A DNA stretch of 12,716 nucleotides from Paracoccaceae bacterium. GTDB lineage: Bacteria > Pseudomonadota > Alphaproteobacteria > Rhodobacterales > Rhodobacteraceae. The position numbers and the translations under genes were made by a program. Of this stretch, positions 1-7,306 are shown piece by piece. The number at the start of each line of letters is the position of its first letter. Within the stretch, counting starts at the first letter, position 1. The stretch covers positions 1 to 12,716 of the forward strand of contig SKNG01000455.1 in assembly GCA_007120685.1 (NCBI GenBank), given 5' to 3'. The notes under the pieces are model-generated. The model saw only the letters and a program-made list of their open reading frames with translations. It was not told where the DNA came from and did no database searches.

Positions 1-169
1 AGCTCGTTGCCTGCGTGTTGACCTGGCCGGGCAGTTCCAGCGCCTGTTTGGCCGTCCCGACAGCGTCTTCGAGCGTGTTCAGCTTGCCGCGGACATCGGC
101 GACGTTGACCTCTGTCCTGCCTAGGTTGGATTCCAGCGCGCGCAGTTCGTGTCCCGGTTCATCAGGCAT
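1..169 (-). CDS. Partial N-terminus of unknown small/coiled-coil protein
   Basis: The minus-strand frame is open from an ATG at 169 to the window edge, giving 56 residues that start MPDEPGHELRALESNLGRTE. The peptide is rich in E, L, A, N and Q with roughly heptad-spaced Leu/Val, which suggests a helical or coiled-coil segment. I do not recognise a family. The start is a guess: the frame stays open further upstream to about 313, and the ribosome-binding site before 169 is poor. One plus-strand frame over the same stretch (2-121) is also open with similar third-position GC and ends at a TAG, so the strand is not certain. The 3' end lies outside the window. Confidence 0.4.
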   Translation of the reverse strand, partial: MPDEPGHELRALESNLGRTEVNVADVRGKLNTLEDAVGTAKQALELPGQVNTQATS

Positions 170-539
170 CGCGACGACTTTCTGCTGATGGCGCGCCGGC
201 GGTGGGGCCGGCCCGCTGCGCTTTCGGACGGCCAGTGACCCGCACCGGGATGGTGCGGGCGGCAAAGATGTCCCGGTTGTTGCAAATGTAGCAAAAAATC
301 GACGCCGTGCCTATCAGGTGTTTACCCCATGTGCGCAGACGATCCTTGTAATGCCTTTCCCCGGCGATCGGGTCGGTGGCGCCGCCCCTGCGTTCTTCCC
401 GGCACGAGCATTGCGGGGGGCTGTCTGCCCCCGTCGCCTGTCGGCCTTCGATTGGAAAGCCCTCTGCCGGGGGTTGTTGGAAAGTGACCGCGAACCCGGC
501 CAGCCATCCGAACGTGGTTCAAGGTGCCAAGATCCCGCT
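170..539. other. Gene gap with two GC-rich hairpins
   Basis: No convincing gene lies here, although open frames exist on the minus strand. There are two clean inverted repeats. One is at 239-259 (CCCGCACC / GGTGCGGG, loop GGGAT). The other is at 416-432 (GGGGGC / GCCCCC, loop TGTCT). Neither is followed by a T-run on either strand, so they are not classical intrinsic terminators. The hairpin at 416-432 lies about 110 bases past the stop of the small gene ending at 540 and could help end that transcript. A short A/T-rich patch at 286-299 could belong to a promoter for the partial gene at the left edge, but I cannot define -35/-10 boxes. Confidence 0.4.
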
Positions 540-734
540 CTAACGGCCCGCCGGGCGCGGCGCCGTGGTGCATCTGACGCTGACGATCGTCCAGCCTTCG
601 GGGACGACCCGCTCCAGTTCCGGGCCGGCGGCGAAGATGCAGGCGATGGGCTGGCGCGGAACGAAGTCGTGGACATGCTCGACGCAGCCGTCGGGCGCGC
701 CGAGTTCGCAGATAAGGGCGATGATGCGCATCAT
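540..734 (-). CDS. 64-aa conserved-looking small protein, coupled to the peroxidase
   Basis: The protein begins MMRIIALICELGAPDGCVEH, has three Cys in the order C..C..C and a fourth near the C-terminus (TIVSVRC), and ends after 64 residues. The pattern of a short MRxIxALIC start, a central Cys and a Trp-containing end before a final Cys resembles a small uncharacterised protein family I associate with Rhodobacterales. That is recall, not a search. Its ATGATG overlaps the TGA of the peroxidase gene (731-733) and it lacks a good ribosome-binding site of its own, so translation is probably coupled to the upstream gene. The N-terminus is mildly hydrophobic but too short for a clear signal peptide. 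Function unknown. Confidence 0.5.
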   Translation of the reverse strand: MMRIIALICELGAPDGCVEHVHDFVPRQPIACIFAAGPELERVVPEGWTIVSVRCTTAPRPAGR

Positions 735-2602
735 GGCCCGGCTGCCATGGAAAAACCGGCAGGTCCCGCAACCGGTATCGCTTTTCCTGTTTGGGCTGGC
801 AGCGCGCGCGCTCGCCCATCGTTGGTCCGAGATCTGCGGACCCGACCGAGTGCGCCGAGAAGGCCCAGCGCGGTCAGGCCGAGGACGAGAGAGGGCGGCA
901 ACGGAATGGCCGCCGGCGCTTGGGCGAACCCGTGCCTGTCAATATGCGCGTCGCTCAGGCCAGTATTGGCGGCGATCAGACCGCCGAGCGAACTCGCCGC
1001 CGCCCAGTCCCGAGCAAAGACCGAGAGGCCGGGTGCCGTGTAGAAGTCGGGATCGTCGGCAAGTTCGATGAACTGGAGCGCCCAGATCGCCGCGCCGGTA
1101 TCGCCCAGATGTTCGAATTGTGGGCGGAACTCGGACAGCAGGCCGGCCAGCAGGTCGACGCCGTCGCCCGAACCGGCATAGGCGGCCAGTACATCGGCCG
1201 GTAAGAGCCCCTCGATGGGGATATCGGGAAAACCGAGAGCCGCGCGCATCGCCATGTAGTCCGGTAGTCCGTGGTCGCGGCCACGCTGAATGTTGGTGGC
1301 CAGCAGGTCGATCAAGAAACTCGCCCCGAAGCCCGGCAGCTGTGCGTTCCGCAGGCTGTCGACGACAAAGCTGTCGACGGCCTCGGCCTGCTGCATCGCG
1401 GCGCCGTAGATAATCTCTTCGATCGTGGCGTTGCCCAGGCAGCCCGGATCGAAGAAGCAGCCCGAAAGCGGCACCCGGCGCTCCGCGCCGTCCGGGGTTG
1501 CCAGAAGGATCGTGTCGGGGACCTGGCTGTGACCAAGGCGCCCGGCGGCCGCTGTGAACTCGGCGATCGCCCCCGGCGCGGTGCCGATCAGCGAGGGATC
1601 GGGCAACAGCGCCGAAAGGTCGCCCGCCCCGGTGACGCCGCGGCCCAGAAGCTGCGGCAGAATATCTTCGTAGAGGATCTTCTGCTGGCTGCTTACAACC
1701 AGTTGCCGCGCGCCCTGGAACACGGCCTCGTCCGAGCAAGGCAGTCCGGCCGCGGCGCAGGCCATGACGATACTGCCAGCAATTCGGTTGTGTTCGCGGT
1801 GAAACAGCTGGTGGGTGGCCAGAAGCACCGGGTTTTCGTCGGCGCGAACGTCGCCCGCCTGCGGCCGGCCATCAGGCCCGATGGTAAGACCGCCATCCGG
1901 CGCGCTCAGCAGGCGCCCACCTGAAAATTCGCGCAGAGCGGCGAGCGTAGCGGCGTCCGAGCCGTAGATCGCCGACCCATCAAGTCGCGGCGTGACGATG
2001 TTGAGTTGCTCGCGCGGATCCTCGGGGCCGGTTCCGCCCTGAAAGATCGAGCGTTGCATCGGCAAGACCAGCGCCCCGTCGACCGTCGAGGCGATCGGAT
2101 CGTTCGCCGGGGCGACGACATTGAATGCCTCGGCCGGGTCGGTCGAGGTGGGCGTGCGAGCATGGGTGTGACTGGTGAGCAGTTGCAGCATGGCAACCGT
2201 AAGGGTGCTGAGCGGGATTTCAGGCTCAAGCCGCAGCGCCGGCGTGCTGATGGCGTTCGAGATCGCGCGCGGCGACGGGCGGGTCGCCCCCGCGGGGGCG
2301 CCGATTCCATCGGCGTAGGCGGGCGGCGCAAGCCGTGCGAGGGGCGTAAGCGTCGATCCGGCGGGCAGCGACGCCGGCGGGATACCGGCGGCAACCGCAA
2401 AGGCGTAGGTTGCGAAAAAGTCGGGATCGACCGTCACGGCTCTGGCCGGGCCGGCACTGGCAACCATCGACGCCAGCAGCGTCGCGCAGACGGGAGCCGA
2501 CCGCAAAGCCATTCGAGAAACCGAATGCCGGGTCCAGGCCCGGAACGACCCGGTCCTCGCGGAGCGGGTGGATCGGTAAGGGGCGCAAGAAAGTCGTTCC
2601 AT
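731..2602 (-). CDS. Secreted animal-type heme peroxidase with VPLPA-like C-terminal sorting motif
   Basis: This 623-aa protein belongs to the animal heme peroxidase (peroxidase-cyclooxygenase) superfamily. Family marks in order are TPRLDGSAIYGS (204-215), the catalytic Arg/Glu block VRADENP (R253, E256), REHNRIA (269-275), a candidate proximal heme His in AGRLGHS (H358), and NIQRGRDHGLPDY (437-449). The usual distal WGQFxDHD block is poor: LQLLTSHTHART (139-150) keeps a His but not the Asp residues. A signal peptide is likely, with a hydrophobic run at about 34-55 ending in ARA, after an unusually long basic N-region. The start at 2602 is chosen because GGAGGAGA lies just upstream; the alternative Met31 (2512) has no such site. 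Near the C-terminus IPLPPSLVLGL (566-576), a hydrophobic helix and RVRRSR form an exosortase-type (PEP-CTERM/VPLPA-like) signal, but 31 more residues follow it. It probably acts outside the inner membrane, oxidising small substrates with peroxide. Substrate unknown. Confidence 0.88.
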   Translation of the reverse strand: MERLSCAPYRSTRSARTGSFRAWTRHSVSRMALRSAPVCATLLASMVASAGPARAVTVDPDFFATYAFAVAAGIPPASLPAGSTLTPLARLAPPAYADGIGAPAGATRPSPRAISNAISTPALRLEPEIPLSTLTVAMLQLLTSHTHARTPTSTDPAEAFNVVAPANDPIASTVDGALVLPMQRSIFQGGTGPEDPREQLNIVTPRLDGSAIYGSDAATLAALREFSGGRLLSAPDGGLTIGPDGRPQAGDVRADENPVLLATHQLFHREHNRIAGSIVMACAAAGLPCSDEAVFQGARQLVVSSQQKILYEDILPQLLGRGVTGAGDLSALLPDPSLIGTAPGAIAEFTAAAGRLGHSQVPDTILLATPDGAERRVPLSGCFFDPGCLGNATIEEIIYGAAMQQAEAVDSFVVDSLRNAQLPGFGASFLIDLLATNIQRGRDHGLPDYMAMRAALGFPDIPIEGLLPADVLAAYAGSGDGVDLLAGLLSEFRPQFEHLGDTGAAIWALQFIELADDPDFYTAPGLSVFARDWAAASSLGGLIAANTGLSDAHIDRHGFAQAPAAIPLPPSLVLGLTALGLLGALGRVRRSRTNDGRARALPAQTGKAIPVAGPAGFSMAAGP

Positions 2603-2703
2603 GCCGATCTCCTCCGGGTTGCGGCGTGCAGTCCGATGACAGTCACGCCTGATCTCGCGCTGTGCCGCTCACGTTGCCGCGGCGGGTGTGAAAAGCGATT
2701 TGG

Positions 2704-2739
2704 CAGTGATCACAGGGTAACCAGTGATCTCAGGGTAAC
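2704..2739. repeat. Two-copy 18-bp tandem repeat, candidate operator
   Basis: CAGTGATCACAGGGTAAC (2704-2721) is followed directly by CAGTGATCTCAGGGTAAC (2722-2739), with a single mismatch. On the minus strand this reads as two head-to-tail GGTTACCCTG-type sites about 100-140 bases upstream of the peroxidase start. A similar core in the opposite direction, GGTGACCCTGATC, begins at 2753 on the plus strand. Head-to-tail sites are the usual targets of OmpR/PhoB-like winged-helix regulators, and such a regulator is encoded nearby at 3680. A link between them is inference only. Confidence 0.55.
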
Positions 2740-2752
2740 CGGCCGGGACCTT

Positions 2753-2816
2753 GGTGACCCTGATCGGGTCCTGACGAAACCATGATGGATTCATGATCTC
2801 GGCCCGGTTTGCTGCG
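2753..2816 (+). repeat. Direct repeat, copy 1
   Basis: The core 2760-2816 matches 3401-3457 at 53 of 57 positions. Weaker similarity continues for a few bases to the left and about 40 bases to the right. The repeat contains CCATGATGGATTCATGAT and the start of a reading frame (MISARFAA), which in this copy is closed by TGA. The two copies are 641 bases apart in the same direction and bracket the small gene at 3040-3258. Either a segment was duplicated, or DNA inserted next to an existing sequence. Confidence 0.75.
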
Positions 2817-3039
2817 TGAGCGCGGCTGGGGACAGGCATCGCCGCGGTGGCACCAAACGACCAGGCGGCCGACAGCCGGAATGCCGAGCCCCGCAGTGCA
2901 GGACTGCAGGCCGACAGGTTCAGCCCGGCTATGAGCGCCGAGGTGCTCGCCGCAGCGTGCCGACCGTGGTCGCCTACACCCGCGCACCCGAACGCTTTTC
3001 ATTGCGTACGGAGGCAGGAACCTTCTCCGAGCGTAGCGG

Positions 3040-3258
3040 TTAGGGACCCTTGGGATTGTCGAGTGCCCAGAGCAGCCAGGTGAACATTGTGCACGGAACT
3101 GGAGCACCGTCCAAAGTGCAGTTCCACTGCCATGCCACATTGGTTCTGTTGATCTCGATGTCGTACCGCTTCAGTACGGCAACGATTTCTCGAGTGATCT
3201 CCTCGTGCTTGCTTTCCATGATTGCCGAGAGCCGGTCGTCACCTGCTGTTTTTGCCAT
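3040..3258 (-). CDS. 72-aa hypothetical protein
   Basis: The protein starts MAKTAGDDRLSAIMESKHEE, has a charged helical first half, then YDIEINRTNVAWQWNCTL and a hydrophobic, Trp-rich segment (CTMFTWLLWALDN) near the end. A GGAGA motif lies about seven bases before the ATG, which supports real translation. The gene is visibly less GC-rich than its neighbours, as is the following stretch to about 3420, suggesting foreign origin. It lies between the two direct-repeat copies and points away from the regulator at 3680. There is no signal peptide and I recognise no family. The two Cys (NCTL, PCTM) and the aromatic tail are the only distinctive features. Confidence 0.6.
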   Translation of the reverse strand: MAKTAGDDRLSAIMESKHEEITREIVAVLKRYDIEINRTNVAWQWNCTLDGAPVPCTMFTWLLWALDNPKGP

Positions 3259-3679
3259 GATAGGTCTCCGATTGAGAAAGGCTCACAAGCCTACACTGAT
3301 GAAAAACAACCAATTTCTTAGTGGTAGTCATCTCAGGAACTGTTTTGTTCCGGTCTTGGGAAACTTGTGCTGACATAGCATGGACAACCCCACGTTGACG
3401 CTGATCGGGTCGTGACGAAACCATGATGGATTCATGATTTCAGCCCGGTTTGCGGCGCTGGCAGGGCTTGGGGGGCAGGAATCGTCGCGGCGGTTTTCAA
3501 GCGCACCGGAAGCCTGCGGTGATTCGCCCAGAAGTAGAGTGCATCTGCCAAAAGATGTAGACAGATCTGAGGAATCGGCACAGGATGACGCACCGCGTAA
3601 CTTACTGCGGGCATGGTGCGCATCGCCGAGCGTGGAGGGCCGTCGGCGCGTACATGGTTCAGGGAGGGGCGCGCGCTCC
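3259..3679. other. Upstream region of the regulator; lower GC, no clear gene
   Basis: This 421-base gap between divergent genes is A/T-richer than the surroundings in 3259-3420. It has a small inverted repeat GGAAC-tgtttt-GTTCC at 3336-3351 and the second direct-repeat copy (3394-3457). An in-frame upstream ATG at 3434 would add 82 residues to the regulator, but those residues (rich in S, R and E, with no domain) look non-coding. Promoters for the two divergent genes should lie here; I cannot fix the boxes by eye. Confidence 0.4.
3394..3457 (+). repeat. Direct repeat, copy 2
   Basis: This is the partner of 2753-2816, with four mismatches over the 57-base core. Here the MISARFAA frame starting at 3434 is not interrupted and runs into the regulator gene. 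The copy ends about 220 bases upstream of the chosen regulator start. Confidence 0.75.
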
Positions 3680-6600
3680 ATGCGGTACGAGTTCCAGTCG
3701 CATTGCCTCGACGTGCAGCGCCGCGAATTGATGCGGGACGGGCGGCTGGTGCCCATCGCCCGAAAGCCGTTTCAGGTATTGCAGCATCTGCTCGAACACC
3801 GCGACCGGCTGGTCTCGAAGCGGGAATTACTGGAAATCTTCTGGCCCAGAGTGGTTTCCGAGAACGTCCTCCAGACCACGATCCGGCAGATCCGGATAGC
3901 CGTGGGCGATGATGGGCGCAGCCAGGGCGTGATCCGGACCTATCATGGCGAGGGATTTCGCTTCATTGCCCCGGTGGCCGTAGCCACGGACGTTGCGACC
4001 GCTGCCCCGGACGGCGTTCCCAGCCCGGAGCAGGCGTTCGGGCCGCAACCGGCCTTGCAGGGCCTTGCGGAGGCGCCGATGCCACCGCCGATCCCCGGTC
4101 TGCGAGCCGCGACCCTTGACGAGCATCGCCTGTCGGCAGTGCTGGCCTGCCGTCTGTCCGTCGACGGCGCTGCCGATGGCAGAGTGCGCAGCAACGCGAT
4201 CAGCACCATGCTCAGGCATGCGGAACGACTTGTCGAGAGCCACGGCGGAATGGTGCTGCAAGAGATGTCGGATGGCTTCACCGCGGTTTTCGGTGCCGCG
4301 GTGGACGCAGAGAAGGGAACAAGCCGGGCATATGACTGCGCCCGCGACCTTGCACTGAAAGCGGTCGAGGCGGAGCCGCAAACAGCCGTTGCTCAGCCGC
4401 GGTTCGGTCTCGATGTGGGGCGCTTTCCGGTAATGGCGGTCCGGAGCGAGGCGCGCGCGCGGGCCCTTCAGTCGCGGGTCTTGAAATCAGCCCTTGTTCT
4501 GGCCGACAGGGCCGGGCGCCAACAGGTTGCGCTGTCTGATCGTGCCGCGTCGCATCTCGGCCCAGAAGTCCGGCGCAGGCGCACGGTCACAGGCGCCGTA
4601 CCCCTGCTTCGCGCGCTGCCTGGGTCAGACGCCGCTGCTGCCTCTGTGGGACGCGGCTTTGCCGATTTCGTCGGCCGACAGGCAGAAATGGCCTTCTTGA
4701 CCGACACGCTTGAGCGCACGATGTCGGGCCGGGGCGGGATGGTTGTGCTCTGCGGTGAGGCCGGTATCGGAAAATCTCGACTGCTGACCGAGTTCCTCGC
4801 GCTGGCCGATACGCAGGGATGCCCCTGCCTGACGCTCCTTTCCGACCCGAGGGATCGCAACACACCCATGGGCATGATGGCGTCCCTGGCGCGCAGGATA
4901 GACGCCGCGCTGGGCGCCGGGAACGCTGAAGAGGGCCGGCTCGATACGGTCGAGGATGCTCTCTGGCGCGATCTGCTCGACGCGGGAGCGGATGCAGGTG
5001 TCTTGGCGATGCTGAGCCCGCATGCACGCCGACAGCGGAGCTTTCGGGTCCTGCTCACGCATTTGGCGCGGCTTGCGAAACGGGGTCCGATGGTCCTGGC
5101 GATCGAGGATGCGCATTGGCTGGACGCCACATCGCGCGACTTTCTGGACCACCTTGGCCGGGCGGTTGATGGCATTGCGGTCATGGCTGTCGTCACGTCG
5201 CGCCCTGAACCCGGACCGGCCCAAATCGATGCGCCGGTGGCCACGACACTGCGGCTGCCGCCACTTCAACCAGCCGACGGGCTGCAACTCGTCAGGGGTC
5301 GGTCAGGTGTCGCCGGAATGCGCGATGAGGATGCCCGCGCGCTGGTGGAACGGGCTGCCGGTAACCCGCTCTTTCTTGAACAGCTTCTGGTGGCTGTCGA
5401 TGGCGGCGCCGACCCGCTGCGCGACCTGCCCGACACAGTGCAGGAGGTCATCGCGGTTCGCTTCGGGCGCCTGTCGACCCGTGCGCGCGCACTGCTGCTG
5501 GCGACGGCTGTGATCGGGCCGCAGGCGCGCAGGACGGCAATGGCCGGTGCCGTGGCATGGGATGAGACAGAGCTGGACGCGGCCCTGTCGGAACTTCTGG
5601 ATGCAGCCGTTCTGGTCGAGGACATGCTGGAGGCCGAGGGCAAATTTCGTTTCAGGCATATCCTGCTGCAAAACGTTGCCTATGCCATGCTGGCGCCGCA
5701 GGATCGGCAGGATCTGCACAGCCGCATCGCGCGCCTTCTTGCTCAGGACGACCAGGCTGCAGAGCCCGAAAGGCTGGCCTGGCATTATCAGGAAGCGGGT
5801 GAAACGGTAGCCGCTGTCGCACAATGGACCCGGGCGGCTCGGCTCGCGCAGCGGCGTTCCGCGAGCCGCGAGGCGGTGGCCTTTGCGCACAACGGACTGC
5901 GCCTGATGCGAGAGTCGCGAGATCAAACAAGTGTCGGGCGTGAGCTGGAGCTGCAACTCACCTTGGCACCGGCGCTGGCGGCAACGATGGGTTACGGCTC
6001 TGACGAGGTGGGTATCGCCTATCGCCGCGCCCGCGACCTGAGCCGGCTGGCAGGAACGCCGCGCGGGGAGTTCCGGATGCTGGTGGGGCTGTGGAATTAC
6101 GCCTGGGTGCGCGGCGATCTGGCCCAGGCACGTGGACACGCCGGCGAACTGCTCGCCCTGGCTTCAAGCAGGGGAGATCCCACGCTGCAGTTGCGGGCGC
6201 ATGCCTGCATGGGCGAGATCCTGTTCCACATGGCTGATTTTTCGGCTGCTAGCGACCACCTCGCCAATGCCTGCCAGCTTTTCGCCGATAGTGCCGAGGT
6301 CCAGGCCGCAACCCGCGTTCCGGCCGTTGCCTGCCACTGCTACGCCGCCTGGACGGCGAGCTTCCTGGGTCGATCGGCCGAAGCGCATGAGTTCTGCGAT
6401 ACTGCCGGCGGAATTGCCGACGCATTGCTCCAGCCCTTCAGCATGGCGCTCCATCTGGCCCTCAAAGCGGAACTGCTGCTTTTTGAAGGCGATGTTCTGG
6501 CGTGCCGCGACACCGCGCGCGAAGCCGCTGCACTCAGCCTGCGCGAGGGCTTTCCATTCTGGCACGGCACAGCGCTGGTCAATCTTGGCTGGGCCGAGGC

Positions 6601-6850
6601 CCATGCCGGCGACCCTGCTGGCGGACTTGCGCGCCTGCAAGAAGGCATAAGCGTCTTCGAGGCGACAGGCGCTCGCGTGCAGCTGGCCAACTGGTACGGC
6701 CTGCTCGCCGAAGTCTTCCATCTCGCTGGAGACCGCAAGAATGCGCGCACCGCCTGCGACACAGCCGCCGATTGGGCCCGCCGCACCGGCGACCTCTTCT
6801 TTCTGCCCCGCATAGAACGCACCCGTGCTGCCCTCGACCTTGTGTCATGA
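3680..6850 (+). CDS. Winged-helix / cyclase-like / STAND-ATPase / TPR transcriptional regulator
   Basis: This 1056-aa protein (counted from the Met at 3680) is a large signal-integrating regulator. Residues about 1-97 form an OmpR-type winged-helix DNA-binding domain (IARKPFQVLQHLLEHRDRLV, then QTTIRQIRIAVGDD and a GEGFRFI wing). Residues about 147-290 resemble a class III nucleotide-cyclase domain (HAERLVESHGGMVLQ, MSDGFTAVFG), but the metal-binding DLxGST motif is absent, so it is probably non-catalytic. Next is an AAA_16/STAND ATPase with Walker A GEAGIGKS (359-366) and Walker B VLAIEDAHWLD (D477). The last ~350 residues are Ala/Leu-rich helical repeats of TPR type. The frame is open from 3434, but 3680 starts at the conserved domain, with GGAGGGG about 13 bases upstream. 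It is divergent from the peroxidase and may control it. The signal and the true targets are unknown. Confidence 0.85.
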   Translation: MRYEFQSHCLDVQRRELMRDGRLVPIARKPFQVLQHLLEHRDRLVSKRELLEIFWPRVVSENVLQTTIRQIRIAVGDDGRSQGVIRTYHGEGFRFIAPVAVATDVATAAPDGVPSPEQAFGPQPALQGLAEAPMPPPIPGLRAATLDEHRLSAVLACRLSVDGAADGRVRSNAISTMLRHAERLVESHGGMVLQEMSDGFTAVFGAAVDAEKGTSRAYDCARDLALKAVEAEPQTAVAQPRFGLDVGRFPVMAVRSEARARALQSRVLKSALVLADRAGRQQVALSDRAASHLGPEVRRRRTVTGAVPLLRALPGSDAAAASVGRGFADFVGRQAEMAFLTDTLERTMSGRGGMVVLCGEAGIGKSRLLTEFLALADTQGCPCLTLLSDPRDRNTPMGMMASLARRIDAALGAGNAEEGRLDTVEDALWRDLLDAGADAGVLAMLSPHARRQRSFRVLLTHLARLAKRGPMVLAIEDAHWLDATSRDFLDHLGRAVDGIAVMAVVTSRPEPGPAQIDAPVATTLRLPPLQPADGLQLVRGRSGVAGMRDEDARALVERAAGNPLFLEQLLVAVDGGADPLRDLPDTVQEVIAVRFGRLSTRARALLLATAVIGPQARRTAMAGAVAWDETELDAALSELLDAAVLVEDMLEAEGKFRFRHILLQNVAYAMLAPQDRQDLHSRIARLLAQDDQAAEPERLAWHYQEAGETVAAVAQWTRAARLAQRRSASREAVAFAHNGLRLMRESRDQTSVGRELELQLTLAPALAATMGYGSDEVGIAYRRARDLSRLAGTPRGEFRMLVGLWNYAWVRGDLAQARGHAGELLALASSRGDPTLQLRAHACMGEILFHMADFSAASDHLANACQLFADSAEVQAATRVPAVACHCYAAWTASFLGRSAEAHEFCDTAGGIADALLQPFSMALHLALKAELLLFEGDVLACRDTAREAAALSLREGFPFWHGTALVNLGWAEAHAGDPAGGLARLQEGISVFEATGARVQLANWYGLLAEVFHLAGDRKNARTACDTAADWARRTGDLFFLPRIERTRAALDLVS

Positions 6851-7306
6851 TCCCGCGTCGAGCCGATCTGCGACATGCTGCCGATCGCCCCGTCCACCTA
6901 CGACGATCACCTCGCCAAGCCGGCCGATCCCACGCGTTTCTCTGCCCGTGCTCGACGTGGCGAGGCGCTGCGCACCCAGAGCCGGCGGGTCTTTTTAGGA
7001 GAGCCGGAGCGGCTGAGAACGGCGGTGCAAATTTGTCCAGGGTAGCTGCGGGGCAGGCCCGCTGCGGGCGGCGCAATAGTCGTCCACCTTGTCCTTCCTG
7101 CGGGCTTCAGGGGGGCGGGTGGCTCATACCCTTGGACATGTATCGGAAGGTTCGACTGGCTTGTGCCGGGGCAGGAACACGCGAGAGGCGGCGCCCGGCG
7201 CAACCCTCGAACGGAGAATGCGGCGGGAGAGGCCACCGGCCCAGTCAGCTCATGCCGCGATCATGGGGTCCAGGCGTTTCGCGATGGGGAGCGCTCACCG
7301 CCGGGG
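6851..7306. other. Gap after the regulator; transposase debris, no intact gene
   Basis: Apart from the IS3 remnant at its left end, this 456-base stretch holds open frames with no recognisable motif, no convincing ribosome-binding site and no clear terminator. It looks like degraded mobile-element DNA between the regulator and the convergent permease gene. The permease stop (7307-7309) is not followed by a hairpin plus T-run on its strand. Confidence 0.45.
6857..6994 (+). pseudogene. IS3-family transposase OrfB remnant
   Basis: The frame directly after the regulator stop reads VEPICDMLPIAPSTYDDHLA, then KPADPTRFSARARRGEAL and QSRRVF. This matches the N-terminal region of IS3-family OrfB proteins (pattern VEPICxVLxIAPSxYxxH, then a DPxRRSARAxRD stretch and I/SRVw). 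The similarity stops at RVF, and a TAG ends the frame at 7043-7045. The catalytic DDE region is missing and no inverted ends are visible, so this is a dead fragment. It shows that an insertion sequence once landed against the 3' end of the regulator gene. Confidence 0.7.

Larger units (their letters stand above)
2603..3039. other. Peroxidase upstream region; no gene found
   Basis: This 437-base gap holds the peroxidase leader, the 18-bp tandem repeat (2704-2739), direct-repeat copy 1 (2753-2816) and a remnant-like stretch up to 3039. After copy 1 the frame MISARFAA stops at once with TGA at 2817-2819, whereas the second copy stays open. A small perfect inverted repeat GCAGT-gcagg-ACTGC lies at 2893-2907. 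Open frames exist on both strands, but none has a plausible start and composition, and I recognise no protein. Confidence 0.4.

Noticed and set aside
239..259. Hairpin as an intrinsic terminator
   Set aside because: There is no T-run on either strand after the stem; it is kept only as a structure in the gap.
318..1071. Long plus-strand open frames (318-1043 and 565-1071)
   Set aside because: They are antisense to the peroxidase and the small gene, Arg/Ala-rich without motifs, and typical of shadow frames in GC-rich DNA.
3434..3679. Upstream 82-residue extension of the regulator from the ATG at 3434
   Set aside because: It overlaps the duplicated non-coding repeat, shows no domain, and the winged-helix domain begins right at the Met at 3680.
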